NCBI GenBank assembly: GCA_949752795.1
Contig: OX457058.1
Coordinates: forward strand, 156,739,353 to 156,803,352
Source: Hyperoodon ampullatus
Lineage: Eukaryota; Chordata; Mammalia; Artiodactyla; Ziphiidae
Reading direction: 5' to 3'
DNA: 64,000 bases
The position numbers and the translations under genes were made by a program. This document shows, piece after piece, positions 35,221 to 48,504 of this stretch (positions within the stretch are counted from its first letter, which is position 1; each line of letters opens with the position of its first letter). The notes below the pieces were generated by a model. That model was not told the DNA's origin, searched no databases, and saw nothing but the letters and a program-made list of their open reading frames with translations.

Positions 35221-36366
35221 TCTTTCTTACCTTTTCCTTTCTTTTCTTTTTAATCCAGCTCTATTGAGATATAATTGATATGTAACACTGTATAAGTTTA
35301 CAGTGTACAATGTGTTGATTTGATACCCTTATGTATTGCAAAGTGGATACCACTGTAGCCTTAATTAATGGCATCATTAACATCACATAATTACCATTTC
35401 TTTCTTGCAGTCAGAACATTTAAGATCTGCTCTCTTAACAACTTTCATGTATACAATACATTTAATCACAATGTGGTGCATTAGATTCCCAGAATTTATT
35501 TATCCCTGGAACTTCTCCATCTTATAACTGGAAGTTTGTTCCCTTTGACCAGTATCTCCCCATTTCCTCCAACACCAGCCCCTGGTAACCACGATTCTGT
35601 TCTCTGTTTCTATGAGTTTGGATTTTTTTTTCAGATTCCACAAATAAGTGAGATCATACAGTATTTGTCTTTCTCTGTGTGACTGTTTTCACTTAGCATG
35701 ATGCCCTTAAGTTTTATCCATGCTGTCGCAAATGGCAAGATTTCCTCCTTTCTCATAGTTGAATAGTATTTTATTATATGTAAAAATACCACATCTTCTT
35801 ATACATCCATCCTTTGATAGGCACTTAGGTTATTTCTGTATCTTGGCTGTTGTGAATAATGGTACAATAAACATGGGAGGGCAGATATTCTTCAATATCC
35901 TGTTTTCATTTCCTTTGGATATATACCCAGAAGTGGGATTGCTGGATCATATGGTAGTTCTATTTTTAATTTTTGAGGACCCTCCATACTGATTTCCACA
36001 GTAGCTATGCCAACTTACATTCCTACCAACAGTGCACAAGGGTTCCCTTTTGTAGAGTGTTTTTACCAATACTTGTAATCTCTTGTCTTTTTTGTAATAG
36101 CCATTTTAACAGGTGTGAGGTGATATCTCATTGTGGTTTTGATTTGCATTTCCCTGATGATTAGTGATGCTGAGCATCTTTTCATGTACCTATTAGCTAT
36201 TTGTGTATCATCTTTGGAAAAATGTCTATCCAGTCCCTCTGCCCATATTTTAATTGGATTATTTGGGGCTTTTTGCTATTGAGTTAGATGAATTCTTTAT
36301 AAATTTTGGATATTAATCTCTTATCAGATATATGGTTTGCAAATATTTACTCCCATTCCATAGGTT
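35221..36366 (-). mobile_element. LINE-1 (L1MA-like) 3' end and ORF2 end
   Basis: A reversed A-rich tail (35221-35256) is followed by 'ttgagatataattgatatgt', 'tacagtgtacaatgtgttga', 'cttataactggaagtttgtt', 'tgagtttggatttttttttc' and 'tatacccagaagtgggattg', all in the order expected for an antisense L1MA 3' UTR and ORF2 C-terminal part. Flanks 'cagaggtggtgatt' and 'cagaggaagtgact' look like a diverged target-site duplication within an L2. Reading frames are degraded. Confidence 0.85.
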
Positions 36367-36759
36367 GCCTCAGAGGAAGTGACTTCTGAGCTGTGAGTTG
36401 ACCATTGCTGAGAGTTGAATGAATTGGAAAAAGAAGAGAGGGTATTCTAGTCAAAAGCATGATGTGTTAAAAAAAAAAAAAAAAGCAAGGAAAATCAAAT
36501 TATCTAGATCAGATGGCATTTTGGGATGGATAAGACTATGATAAGGTTGGATAAAGTGTCAAAATCTCAGCTGGCTCCTTTATATACTTTATTATTACCC
36601 TGCAAAGTAATAATAATAATGGGTACCATTTACTGGGTTTTCATTGGTGGTAGGCAGTGTATGAGCTTGCTGGGGATCTAGAGAAGATGAGGTCTGGTGT
36701 TTGACCTTAAGTCCTCAGAATCTAAGCTTTGATAAAGTCATAAAGCAAATGTATTCTAG

Positions 36760-36790
<31 letters not shown>

Positions 36791-37000
36791 TCCCTATATA
36801 TGATAAAACATATATATATATATATGTCTTATCAAGGGAGTATGCAGAACAGAACCACTTGCTCTGCTCGCTGCATTCAGGAAGGCCTTGCAGAGATAGT
36901 AAGGTCTCCACCAGGTGATGAAGGATGTCTAGGAGATTGCCAGGTTGAGAAAATGGAGGAGGTATTCCAGGGAGAGAGAGCAGCAGGTTAAAAGGCATAG
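36367..37000 (-). mobile_element. L2 LINE relic(s), interrupted by (TA)n
   Basis: The interval 36367-36470 ('cagaggaagtgacttctgag') continues the L2 begun at 35090. The interval 36600-37000 ('ggaaggccttgcagagatag', 'ggaggtattccagggagaga') is a second antisense L2-like block. An A-run at about 36470-36485 and an AT repeat sit between. Confidence 0.5.
36763..36827. repeat. (TA)n microsatellite, split
   Basis: Two TA runs (about 36763-36787 and 36810-36825) flank 'gtatccctatatatgataaaaca'. The whole is an imperfect inverted repeat. Confidence 0.9.
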
Positions 37001-37719
37001 TAGAGTCCTAAATTACATTTCTCTGTATTTCAGCTAAAAAAATCCCAAATCCTTGTTTCACTGATGCTGGGGACAATGCACATATGCATTCTATCTTGCA
37101 CATTTTCACCTTGCCAACTTGCTTTGTTTGCAGACCATAATTTCTATAGTGGTTTTCCAGCCAAATTACTCCCATAAAATAATACCAGAAATATATCACC
37201 TCTGTCTTCTGCTGCTGTGGTCACTGGCTGTTTGTCCCTACCTTTCAGCCAACTTCAGTGGAGACTGGAAAGAGAAATACAAATTGTTGAGAACTGAGCA
37301 CAGGCCCGCCCCTCTCTTCAGCAGCAGAGTGTGGGAGATTGGAAGCATTATCACATTATATCCCACAAACACCATTTTAATCCACAGTGGTGATAGGAGA
37401 GAAAAATGCTTACCCTTACAGAACCTCACTGGGAGAGTGGGCCGTTGTGTAGCACCAGTTGTTAAAGTCAATATTTGTGAGCATGACCAGAATCTTCCAT
37501 TTCTTTGTACATTCATTTTCTAAGTTGCATTTTATATGTATTATTCTCCATGAGGCAAGTGTGGACAAACATAATCACCATTTTGTAAAAGGGAAACTGA
37601 GTAAAGGAAATGCATACTGAATGGATGGATAGAAAGATGAAATTACTTATTTCAGCAAACATTTTTGAGTATCTATTATGTTTGAGTCATAATGTTAGGG
37701 ACATGGTATATGGAGGTAA
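37001..37719. other. No gene seen; unassigned sequence
   Basis: An open frame of 134 codons (37119-37523, plus) has no recognisable domain, no convincing start context and stop-free length within chance for this composition. A weak antisense MIR-like patch ('caccattttgtaaaagggaa') lies near 37580. Confidence 0.45.
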
Positions 37720-38050
37720 ATAAAACACATGGAATCCCACCATGCTTCTGTTCACATTCTGCTGTGTCCCTGAGGTCCCTTTACCTCTGCTTACCTTTGA
37801 CTAACACAGCTTACCCAGGTTTCATCTTTAAGGCCCAACCCAAAAGTCACCTCCTCTCTGTGGCTTGGCTTGACTCCCCCTTACCTCTCTCTGCATATAC
37901 AATAATTTTTCTACCATATTGGTTTTCAATGAATTCTATCCCACATTCTGTTCTACCTATTACCTTCTTCACCTGACTATAATAGTTTGAGGTCATCTTT
38001 ATGTCCCTAATAGCTAGCATAACAAACAGCAGATACATATTTAGTGAACT
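37720..38050 (+). mobile_element. L2 LINE 3' end relic
   Basis: Sense L2 blocks: 'acccaggtttcatctttaag', 'aacccaaaagtcacctcctc', 'tgacttcaccccttacctct'-like and 'tgtccctaatagctagcata' with a degenerate 'tagtgaactgaa' end. Confidence 0.65.
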
Positions 38051-41000
38051 GAAGCCATGGCTTTGCCTGGGATGGATTCATGATCCAAAGGAGATAGATG
38101 CATGTAACTTTATTATAGTATGTTAAATGCTATACTAATCTATTTGAGGTCTTGAGATTGGTAGTAAAACTATCTATTTGTTATAAACCTAGCAAATCTG
38201 ATTTCCAGGTCTGTTGTCTATTCTCTTTCCAATAGGATGGTCCACCAAAGAAATTCCCCTTTCCATAAAAAATAAAAACCATGGTCAAATAAATGTTGGG
38301 AATACTGAATACTCTGTTCTTTCTTTTGGATATCTATGATTCCAATTAACCTCTTAAAGATTCTGAAAATTCCTACTGTAAAGAACCCCCTCCTCACCCC
38401 ACCCCCCAAAAAAACCTAGTTGTTCCCAAACCCATTGGATCATAGAATTTATTATATATGAAAACCCATAAGCATCCCATGTCATTAGCAAACTTAAACA
38501 CACTTTGGGAAATGCTGCCTTTGAAATCAACTATTCGTATTGTGAAGAGTTTATAAAGTTTCTACGAAAACATTAGCTGGATAGATTTTGACTCTAAGCC
38601 TGCTTTGTGCTTGGTGGCCATTGTGCAAACTACATCAAACTGTTCATGCTGGAGGCTTCCAGGCCAGTTAGCATTCCTGAAGGGGAGAGAGAGGAGTATT
38701 GCCTAAGGGGTAGCATGGATTCCTCTGAGAACAGAACTAAGAGTAAGGAGGCCCTGGGGAGGTCCCCACTTTGTGGGGCCTGAAGCTTATACAGTATGTG
38801 TGTGCTATGTAACTTCTTTAAGAAGAATATTTCAAAATTAAAGATAAAAATGACTATTTAACATAAGAAAAGAAATGATGAACATTTACAAGTCTTAAAA
38901 AGCTGATAATATCATAATTACAGAAATACATACAATTAACCTACTTTTTTAAAGGTAACTGCTTGACACACTTCTATGATATGTTTTCCCTACAATATTA
39001 GTTCTGTTCTCTTTGAATGCCTTTTCATGACATTTTGTAATATCATCTTCTATAGATAAAATAGAAGGATAATTCAGTCTTTCCTCTTGCTTGGTTGATC
39101 AAATGTTATATGTTTTTTTTATTATTAACAGTTTTTAAAAGTTTATGTTGGTAAAGTCAAGTGAATTTTTAAGGATTGTTTCAACTTTGGGCAAATTCTA
39201 TCAAGATCACTGGGTCATACAGCACCGGAGGTGGTCAGACTATTCCTGGAAGCCATTTCTACACCTGGAAAGTGAGCAAAAATTTAATTCTGCAAAGACA
39301 TATTGCGAACTATATGAAGATATCCCATCAAAGAACTAAGTGTATCCCAACTCGACTTCCCATTAGTTAGATCCCAAATACGTTGACTGCCACTTCATTA
39401 CCTCCCTACATAAGGGGACATGTTATGGAGGGGAGATTCGAGGTGAAAGGTATTAGGGTCTTCACCTACTGCAGTTAAAATATCTTGCTTTACCAATTTT
39501 ACAAAAAAGATAAGCCCTAGTGAACACATTGCTAAGGACACTCTCAGGGCTTTGGAAGCCCAGAATGAATGGATGCTCTAAAGATTCAGCTTCCCTAGCT
39601 TCACTTCATAGAGGTGGATGGGAGATATGGGCTTGTATTAGAAAGTAATGGGAAAGGTATTGTGTAGCAGGAAACTTTGTATGGAAAGCAACATAAAAAT
39701 CTATTAAGAGGTCGCAAGTCCAGTAGAGAAGAGTTGGAGCTGTTACCTTGGAACAATCAGCCTGTCCACAATCCAGTGGGCTCTTAAGAGTGACCATCTC
39801 CTCCCTGGGCCCTTGCTGTCCAGCTGCTGACCTCCTCCATCACACAAGGCACCGCATGGTGCCTCTTTATGACTAGGGGGCTGCTTGTGCAACGGAGGCC
39901 AGTCCCACTGCAGAGATTGTATATGTCTTTCTTTTATTTTACTGGAAGTCTTTGCTGCCATCCGGGCTGTAATTGCACCACACCGTTTCTGAATCGATTG
40001 CTTTTAGAGCTGTTGAGCTTTTATTACTGCTCCTCATTGGGGAGCTAGGAGGGAGAGAAGCAGGTCAGCCTGGGCTCTGCAAGAGATGAATGTCATCAAA
40101 TTGTCTTTCTCCAGCTGTTGAATAAAACTAATAATGCTGTTCCATAAAACCAAAAAGAAAAAAGAAAATGAGAGTATAAGAGAAAGGAGAGATGTCACAG
40201 GGACAGAGAACAAGAGAACATATGGATCTGACTTTTCTTGGAATAGACAGCAAAGCCATATTGTGATGTTGACTATGTAGTGCAATAATGTTGTAGGAAT
40301 GGAGCAAGAAGTAAAAGGCAAATTAAAAAATATCTGTTGGCAGTTGCACAAATCTGCCATCTTTGCAGGTTTACTGATGTTTCCTCATTCTTGGAGCTGA
40401 GGAGAAAGGTATATGTTTCATTTTGGGTTTTTTTTGTTTTTCTCACTCAGATTGATAGACTCTGTAATTCGAATCAAATATGACGGAATTCCTCCTTAAT
40501 TATACATATTACTGTTATTGCACTGGCAGATGTCTCTATCCCCACAGTTGGGACAGTTTTGTCAACATTGGTATCTATTATTGATTTACCTAGTAGCATT
40601 TCTTCAAGGTTTCATCGTAAGGTAGCAGGTAGCAGGGCCATTCACTGGAGAACAGGAATTCATGTAATTAGATTTGGTGAGGGGCATTCTTATTTATTTG
40701 GAATCTGTCTTCCAGAAGCTAGCTAACCTAGCTTCTGAGTAAGGGGCTTGGAAAACAGAACTGAATGCTCATGTAAACTTTGTTCATGCTAACTGTTCAC
40801 AGTCCCAGACAATGCCTCATTTAACAATTTTGTCCCATACAGTATCCCCTGAATACAACATTCATGTGCATGAATTGGTTTCTTTCATATCGTCAACCTT
40901 TCAGGAAAGGCTTAATGACAGTTCATGGTATTTGCCTCTTTTCTAAAAATAGTCTAAGTCAGTCATTATAAATTGGACTTTCGACCTAAATTGGTCTGAA

Positions 41001-41059
41001 ACCTATTTAAGCATCATATAAATGGCAGGTCTTACATAGACTTCTCCTCTGCCAAGCAG
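38051..41059. other. No gene seen; 3 kb of unassigned sequence
   Basis: No named transposon or gene. Open frames at 39145-39370 (two overlapping plus frames of 64 codons) and 40034-40360 (108 codons, minus) show no domain. A 9-bp inverted repeat 'agaagctag..ctagcttct' occurs at 40714-40736. A pyrimidine-poor A-rich patch lies near 40140-40200. Confidence 0.45.
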
Positions 41060-41215
41060 GGGGCAATATGCCCATTTCAGAATGCCAGTGCAAAGTGCAG
41101 GGGACCTAAATGATTTTCCTGGAGTCATATACCATATCAGAGCTAGGCACAAACCCCAGGCATCCTTATTCCCACTCTACTACTCCTAACAACCAGAGTC
41201 AGTGCTATAATATTG
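41060..41215 (-). mobile_element. MIR SINE relic
   Basis: 'atgcccatttcagaatgcca', 'aatgattttcctggagtcat', 'cagagctaggcacaaacccc' and 'catccttattcccactctac' correspond to the antisense MIR core. Confidence 0.55.
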
Positions 41216-42095
41216 CAAATTACATGCCCAACCCTTGGAGTGGGATGCATGTGAATGTCATTTGTCACTTAAATATATGAATGTCTTCTCTCATGTTTCC
41301 TCTATGGCTTTCAGCCTGTCATGTCAAGCGGCATCGCTTTTATTATTGAAATGAAGAGGATACCTGGACCATTGATCTCAGTTGGCAGTTGGCACATAAG
41401 AACTAGCAGTCTGTTGTGTCATACAGGAAGATACAGCCTGGTATACAGATCAGCCAGTGTATCAACACAAATGATGGCATCAGATAGCCCCGCCAAATTG
41501 CTGTCTCTTTGCCAGGTCCCCACCTACACTCCCATTAGTTCCTGCCCAGTAGCCAGCGATAAAGGTACTTTGAAGTCCCACTGATTTCCATGTAAATATC
41601 ATACAATTTTGGATTTGGTTTAACAGTCCAATCCCTTCAGCTTAGAAGTCAGAGTTTAGTAGAGCTGTCATTTGTGTAAAAGTCAATTTAATTTTTTTCT
41701 TGCTTGTCCTATATTTCTGGGACTGTACAAATCTAAAACAATATGAACAAAAAGACAATATTTATTGTTGGGTAATGTTTTTTTTTCTACTAAGTGTTTT
41801 AACTGACAATCAGAATCTGTTCTCAGTTCATCAATGAAGAACGTCAGTGAGTTAAGCATGGAAGAAACTTTGATCCATGGTAATTCACAATATGGAAGGC
41901 CCTGAACCTAATATAAGGAACATATTTAACCTGCTCTAATAAGCTCTACTCACTATAAACCCTTGAGGAGGAATTAGGGACTTCAGGAGAGTTAGTCTGA
42001 AAGGCTAACTCACTGCAATGGCCTTATAGTTTTTACGTGAATATAACTTCTTTGCCAATGGACAACATACTTTAATGCTAGTTCTTATCTATAGT
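41216..42095. other. No gene seen; unassigned sequence
   Basis: The open frame 41321-41584 (plus, 87 codons) shows no family features. No repeat was recognised. Confidence 0.45.
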
Positions 42096-42099
42096 GGAT

Positions 42100-42240
42100 G
42101 ATGTTATAATGAAGATCTAGTATATCCTTCCTATTTTATGGGTGGGAATCTGAGGACTAGAGAAATTTTAGTGACTACCAAAGTTACCCAAGTGCCATGT
42201 GTCAAAATTAAGATTTGACTCAGGCCAAGCTCAGTGGGTT
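42100..42240 (-). mobile_element. MIR SINE relic
   Basis: 'cctattttatgggtgggaat', 'ctgaggactagagaaatttt' and 'attaagatttgactcaggcc' match antisense MIR blocks in order. Confidence 0.6.
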
Positions 42241-45200
42241 TTATCTTACACTTGTGCCCTGATGGCTGCCCAGCAGCTCATTTCACAAAGGATACCCATC
42301 GTTGGTGTAGGAAGCAAGATCTTTTGTGAATATCAGTCTCAAGGGGCTTATAGAGGTAATAAAGATGCTATGTAAATAACGACATATTTAACTTCCTGAA
42401 AATCCCATTCTACACGTTGAGGCTGTGACCATAAAATTGACAGGGATTAACCGTAATATTTGACTGTAGGATTTTGTTTTCCATTACAGTGCACTCTGTT
42501 GAAATAGGGTCTCATTAAATAAACTATTGGAAAGAAGTTAATGTGAAGGCCAATAAGTTTAATTAAAGACACTTTTTCCTTAAAAAATGGAAAAGAGAAA
42601 GCAAGAGAAACCTTTTATCCTGAATCCCTTCTTCTAACTGCAAGGAACACTATGGCCAGTTACAAGGATGGGTAATTGAATTCAGTGGTGCAAGCTGACT
42701 GCATTTTTATTGTAAGTGGATCTTTCTCCATCAGTGAGAGAAAATGGCCTCAAATGATTCCGGCTGGGGCACAGCAGCCATCCCCTTTGAAAATACCTGG
42801 GCCTTATTGACTTCACTGGGTAGGGAGTCCAAATTGCTGCCCAGATGAGTCCAAGCAGCAGCTAGGTTAGACCTGGCTACTCAGTGGCTCTCTATCCTTC
42901 TGGAACAAGTGATCAGAAGGGCCCATCCTAAAGGAAGGAAGAAAATTATGGTTGGGTGTTGGGAATAATGGAGCAGAAGAACTGTGACAGAGCCTTATCG
43001 TTTTTAATAATGTGTAAAGTTACATGTATAAGTGTGTTTATAAGTTTCATAATATAACACATGTCAAGAACCTTTAAAAAAAAGATATTCCTAGGTTCTA
43101 ACTATTTTTCTTTGCATAGTGGTTTAGGGTATGTCAACATTATGGGTATACTAACTTTTAAGGCAGTTGAGAATAAAGGAGGCCATTGAGGAAAAGAGAA
43201 GGTGGTTTGAGTCTCAGACACCATCCCTCAAAGAGTTGACAGTAAGGTCTGTAATGGTAATTGGTAGTATCTAAATTTGCCTTGCATCTTTAGTAGAATT
43301 TGCTTTATCTAATAACCAAGATGGAGTTTCAAAAATGTTGAGAATCTAGTTAGGAAAAGCCCAAAATGAGAATGTTAGCTGAGAATCTTAAGTGCTAAAT
43401 ATAGTAAGAAATAATCATGGCCACCACCCTTGCCAACCCCCCTCATCCCACACACTTTGGACCTCAAGATGGTTAAGCTTATTGGGATACAACCTACAGA
43501 GAGAAACTGCTCATACAAGGAAGGAGTTTCCAAGAATGTGTTCTCAGAGGTCTGAGTGTTCACTGCCATGGAGCAGATGACAGTGATATCTAAAAAAGTT
43601 ATGATATGTACAAGCATATTTTGAGTGATCTAGCTGTGACCACTTAATAACCAGGTGCTTTCACAGGATTTTAATGCCTGTGCTGAGTTGTTTTCATGGC
43701 ATATGGGGACCAAACCTTTCCTACCTTCGTTGTCGAGAGCTAGTGAGAAAAGAACAGAGGCAGGTTGAGAGCATAAGTGATGTGTTTATGCCATGCAAAA
43801 GTTAAAATGATGTCAGAGTGTGCTTTCATAAAGATTTCAAATGGAGAAAATTGGAGGGAGAATAGAATCACAGTGAGCTTTGTTTGCAAGAGGTAGAAGA
43901 GCTCATAAGAACCTGGGCCTACTGGTTCAGGTCAGGACTATTACTGCCAGACCGGTAATTTCGTTTAAACTAAACAACATCAGTTGTCACATTAAATTAA
44001 ATTGTTAATTGAAATTTTACAACATTTCTGGATTTATTTGTATTTTATCTCTAAATCTGTTTTGGTTGCCTAAGAGCTATAAGCATAAGTGGGTTGTAGC
44101 TACTTTCGTTTTTGTATAATTATGTAATGCTAAAGTAAAGAAAAATAATTGGAGTGATCATTGGGGGGGGTCCCCCAAAGTGGCTTTTTCTTTTAAAAAG
44201 ATCCCATATTTCATTCAAGTTTGGGAAGTCCTGTCACTGGTAGAGAAACTCAGAGTCTATTGACTCAGAATTGGGTGTTGACATCAGTAGGCAGGGTATT
44301 CTTCTTTTCTTATTCTGTTCCCCCCGGGTTATGATTGCCTGCTGATATCAGTAGGACTATGGGAATTACCAATAGCCAGAAAAGGGCAGCTTTGTAAGCA
44401 CCTGTTAGATTTGGTTCTGCAAAATCAAAGGCTCAATATTATCTCAAAGGCAATTGGGTAGATTCTTTGAGAGAAAGCGATGTGTCTCTGTGCAAAGAAT
44501 AAAGCTAAGCACCTAGACTGTTTTTAGAGAGGGTGATGGAAAAGAAAGGGATAGTGCTGGCCAAAAGAAAGGAGATGGCCAATTAAACTTCCGCCATAAA
44601 TAGAGTCTTTTGAAAATTTCAGCATGAATTACTCAGTAAACATAAATTACTATCTTTAATATTTGTTAAGAAAAATAATTTAATTTAGTGCAAAGAAGGA
44701 AAGGAGTGCAAGCACTTTTAAAGCACAGGCATACATTTGGTTAATCATCTTAACCAAAGCTTAGCATGTGTCATTTTCCCCTACTTCAGTTTGAAATGTA
44801 ACCAGAATATTTTGGGAGTGTTTAGGGAGAGTCTGTGTGTCCCAGCTGTGTGGCTTCTGAGCTTGACATTCCTCTGCTCTAATAAACCCCAGGGAACGTG
44901 TCTTTAGCAGGCTCTTACTCTTAACAGAACAAAGGAATCAAGTTGCCACCTTCACTCCAATAATTCACTCTGTGGAGCAAATTTCCTTTATTTCACTTAA
45001 GGTGGGAGCAGCAAGCTGGCTCCTGCTGCACTTTTTCCTCTGAGCTAAAGCTGAACAGGGAGGAACTGAAGGATTATGGAACTTTCATTGCCTTTAGTAT
45101 TCCTTTGAGGAGCCTATCCCCACCCCCTTCTACTGCTCACCCTGACCCATTACAGTTCTCAGTTAATACTGAATTCTCTGCTTGTCCAACCCCTCAGTTT

Positions 45201-45405
45201 CCTCCAGAATTTCTACTGACATTGTTAAAGCCAAATCTTGCTGTGATTTTTTTTTCCCCCATGGAGAAAAATGCATTACAGGAACAACAAACCCTTTATA
45301 ACTTGGGAGACCCAGGGGCTTGATTGCATTACAGAATCAGAGTACCATAAATGCACAGACATATATCATCAGGGTTAAATCGTTTTCAGTATGAAATGAT
45401 GTCAT
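42241..45405. other. No gene seen; unassigned, some possibly conserved noncoding sequence
   Basis: No gene or named repeat over about 3 kb. Parts near 42530-42860 and 44570-44700 contain AT-rich homeodomain- and MEF2-like words ('ccataaatagag', 'catgaattactcagtaaac') without repeat signatures. This is compatible with regulatory DNA but is not evidence for it. Confidence 0.4.
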
Positions 45406-45475
45406 CCACTTTTGACACAGCCTCAAGCCCAGTGCCCTTCATGTGGTAAGTGTTCAATAAATACTTGACATTTTA
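45406..45475 (+). mobile_element. L2/MIR tail scrap
   Basis: 'agcccagtgcccttcatgtg' followed by 'gtaagtgttcaataaatact' is the characteristic 3' end shared by L2 and MIR. Confidence 0.6.
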
Positions 45476-48432
45476 ACTTATTAATTTTTACCCCCTCCAA
45501 TATAAAGAAAAATGTTGTATCGATAACTCTCAGTTATCTGTAAAAATCACTTAGTTGCAACACTTCATTTATTTTATAGCAATGTCAGATGACAGATATC
45601 ATTACATCATCTTGATATTTCTATTATCATACATGGAAAGTAAAGACAGTAATTTAGTTTAATTGAGGGGAAACACATGTTTGCATTAGTAATAATGGTG
45701 TATTATCTTTAAAGATATAAAGGGTTCTTATTTTCAATGTAAACTTACAGTAAAGTATTGCTTGTAGAGGTCCTACTTTAAAGATCTCATAATAATTTGC
45801 ATGTAATTAGAAATTAGCAAAATATCCCCCTGAACCTTGCCCATTCCTGCTCTCTTTGCAGCTCCTTCTTTGTGGGTGTAAGGTTGCATCATAAGTTGTA
45901 CTCTGATAATTTTGTTTAAGCTATTAATTTGACAGTGATTTTTTGACCCTTGAATGACATAGTTTCTTTAAATATATTTCAGGCTAGGTTGTGTTCAAAC
46001 AGACACAATTTTTTAAATTAGTGACTTTGGAGTCAGTGCATGGAATAAATGAAAAATAACATATTTTGTATTTACGCAAAAAATTCTCTGTGCTGATCAG
46101 AACTGACTTCTGGGTACAAGATAGGATTGAACTTCCATATATTAACAGCAAATAAGATGGGGCAGGGACTCCTAATTACTTTAGTTTATTAAGAATCCCA
46201 GGGCACCTCTTAGAATGGTAGAGGTGATGTTAGCCCTTATGTCCTGGACATGATCCAGTTTAGGTAATTGCTAATTACAATCTGTCTACCTAATTCCCCT
46301 GACTCTTGCTACTGAATGTGATTTTTTTTCACTTAGCAATATTTAACTATTATGTGCTCTTGGTGTGCGACTGTTAGAACATCTACTGATTTCTACTTGT
46401 GTTTAGTATGGTTTGCTTTTTGTTTGATTGCTTTTGATTGTTATTATTATTATTATCATATTTTTATTCTAACTATTTCTGTACACAGAAAAGAAAACAA
46501 AAATCTTGTAAAAATTTTAGTTACTTGTAACTACTTAGGTTGGAATATGCTTTGTAAATCTAACATTCAGACTTTCTGGATCCGTGTTTAAGAATCTGAA
46601 ATCACTAGACACACCAGTGGCCCATATTATACTCATTATAAGGTTGTGTAAGCTCAGAGATGGATTTCAGACAGACCAGGATTTCCAGTGTCCTCAATTC
46701 TAGGGCTAAAATCATGACATGGAGGAGAGATATATGGAACTAGACCCACCTAATGATCCTTCATATTCTGGAGCCTTCACAGAACAGGAATATCTCTGTT
46801 TTGGAGATTAGAGCATTCTTTGATTCTTTCGAGCCCAATGAAATGGAGCTGAAGAATCCAGAAAGTGATGGGTCAAAAGATTTTATTCATTTCAAAGTAC
46901 AGGTGTAAATGATATCCACGTGTTCACATTGCTTCCATCCCTTTGAAGGAGACAAGATTATTTGTGAGTCTGTTAGGATCTGAGCCCTTGATTTGGGATG
47001 TATTACTTGGAGTTCAGGTGGAGAGATATCAGGTTTTATCTGTAATCTCCCCCCAGTGTGTAAAAATCATGTAGTGAAATAGGTTAGGTGGAACTGTGTT
47101 CACCCCCTAGCAACATTCAGATGAATGAAGCATCTTTCTCACTAGTCAATATGCATTGAGCCTTCTCAGTGAGCAAAATGCTAAGAACTTTCAAGACACA
47201 GACATCCCTGAGTTCCTGGATTATATATTCCAAACATGTCAAACATACAGATTTTGATCTCAATTTTACCCACTCTAAAGAGGTTCATCAAACTATCATT
47301 CCAAAGTGATGTTCTGACTGAATCAACTCACCAGGGCTAACCAGAATGTCTAAAAAACTCAAGTATAATGTTCCCTATATTTTCTTTTTGACCATGTTTT
47401 AGCCAGAGGTAGGAAGACTCTTCCTGTGGATTTTCGTAATGAAGCAAATATTGTTTCCTGTAGGATTACAATGCTAGGACTCAAATGTCCTATCCATGAC
47501 TCAGAGAGTGAGGGAAGTAACCCATCTTTATGAGTTGTGCTGTCTTTCACTGCTGTTCTTCATATTTCAATTCCATCAGAAGGAACAAATTGCTTCTATT
47601 GTATCTAAGAACACCATTTACTCACAAGCAGCATTGAAATGGAAGTGAAGAGTAATAGTAACAGAAGAACATTGGCTGATAATTGAGCTCAAAATGGCCA
47701 TTTGGCTAGGTGGTCAAGGGAAAGATAATTATGTCCTGCAGTAGTACATCTTCTAAGCATTCTTTGAACCTAAAATTGCTATGTTGATGAAGTGCATTTT
47801 AAACATGTGATTAATGATCTTAGACTTGAAAAAATTGGGTATTTTCAGAATGTTCTGACTTTGATATATCAGGGAAGATTTTGATGTCAAAATGACCAAA
47901 AAATATAACACAAACAAACCCCCAGAACTCACTAAGATTTATTACTGGAGATCTGAAGAAACTCCTGCTGGTTTCTATGTGGCTATTTGTCTAACTGCAT
48001 ATTATCTTTTTTTTTTTTTTTAATCTTGGAAACACACTGATACACACCTCCTGCCAAACAATCCATATCGCTGCTACATTGGAAATATATTCTTGCTTTC
48101 TATAAGTTTTGTAGTTTAGGAGAGAAAAAAAAATCCATCTATTGATTTCACTGTTTACTTGCAGTAATGGAGAAAACCATTAGAAAAAGCTTTCCTCTTT
48201 TGTGAGTGAAAGAACAGATAGGCATTTCATCCCCAGATTTTCTGCATTCCTTCTAATCAGGAGAGATGATACCCATCTTGTATTCAGAAATACTATGCAA
48301 GCTCTGGGGGTGAGCCTTGACCCAAATTTAGAAATGTACAGGTTTCCCACAATACCTTCTAACATGTGTATTTCCAAAACAGCGGGAAGAGGATTAGGAA
48401 ATAAAAAAGCTGAAGGCCTTTGTATGGGCCCA

Positions 48433-48433
<1 letters not shown>
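45476..48433. other. No gene seen; unassigned sequence
   Basis: Only short simple runs, such as (TTA)n near 46438-46456 and a T-run near 48007-48022, break up this AT-rich stretch. No gene, RNA or confidently named transposon was recognised. Open frames stay under 80 codons. Confidence 0.45.
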
Positions 48434-48480
<47 letters not shown>

Positions 48481-48504
48481 CAGAGAGACAGAAAAAGAGA
48501 GACA
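48434..48504. repeat. (GT)n(GA)n compound microsatellite
   Basis: About 15 GT units pass directly into GA units and then imperfect 'cagaga' repeats. The open frame across it carries Cys-Val then Glu-Arg repeats as a result. Confidence 0.95.

Noticed and set aside
37119..37523. Plus-strand open frame of 134 codons with overlapping minus frame
   Set aside because: No domain, composition like noncoding DNA, and an equally open frame on the other strand.
39145..39370. Two overlapping 64-codon frames in a repeat-free area
   Set aside because: I could not match either to any protein; two frames open at once argues for chance.
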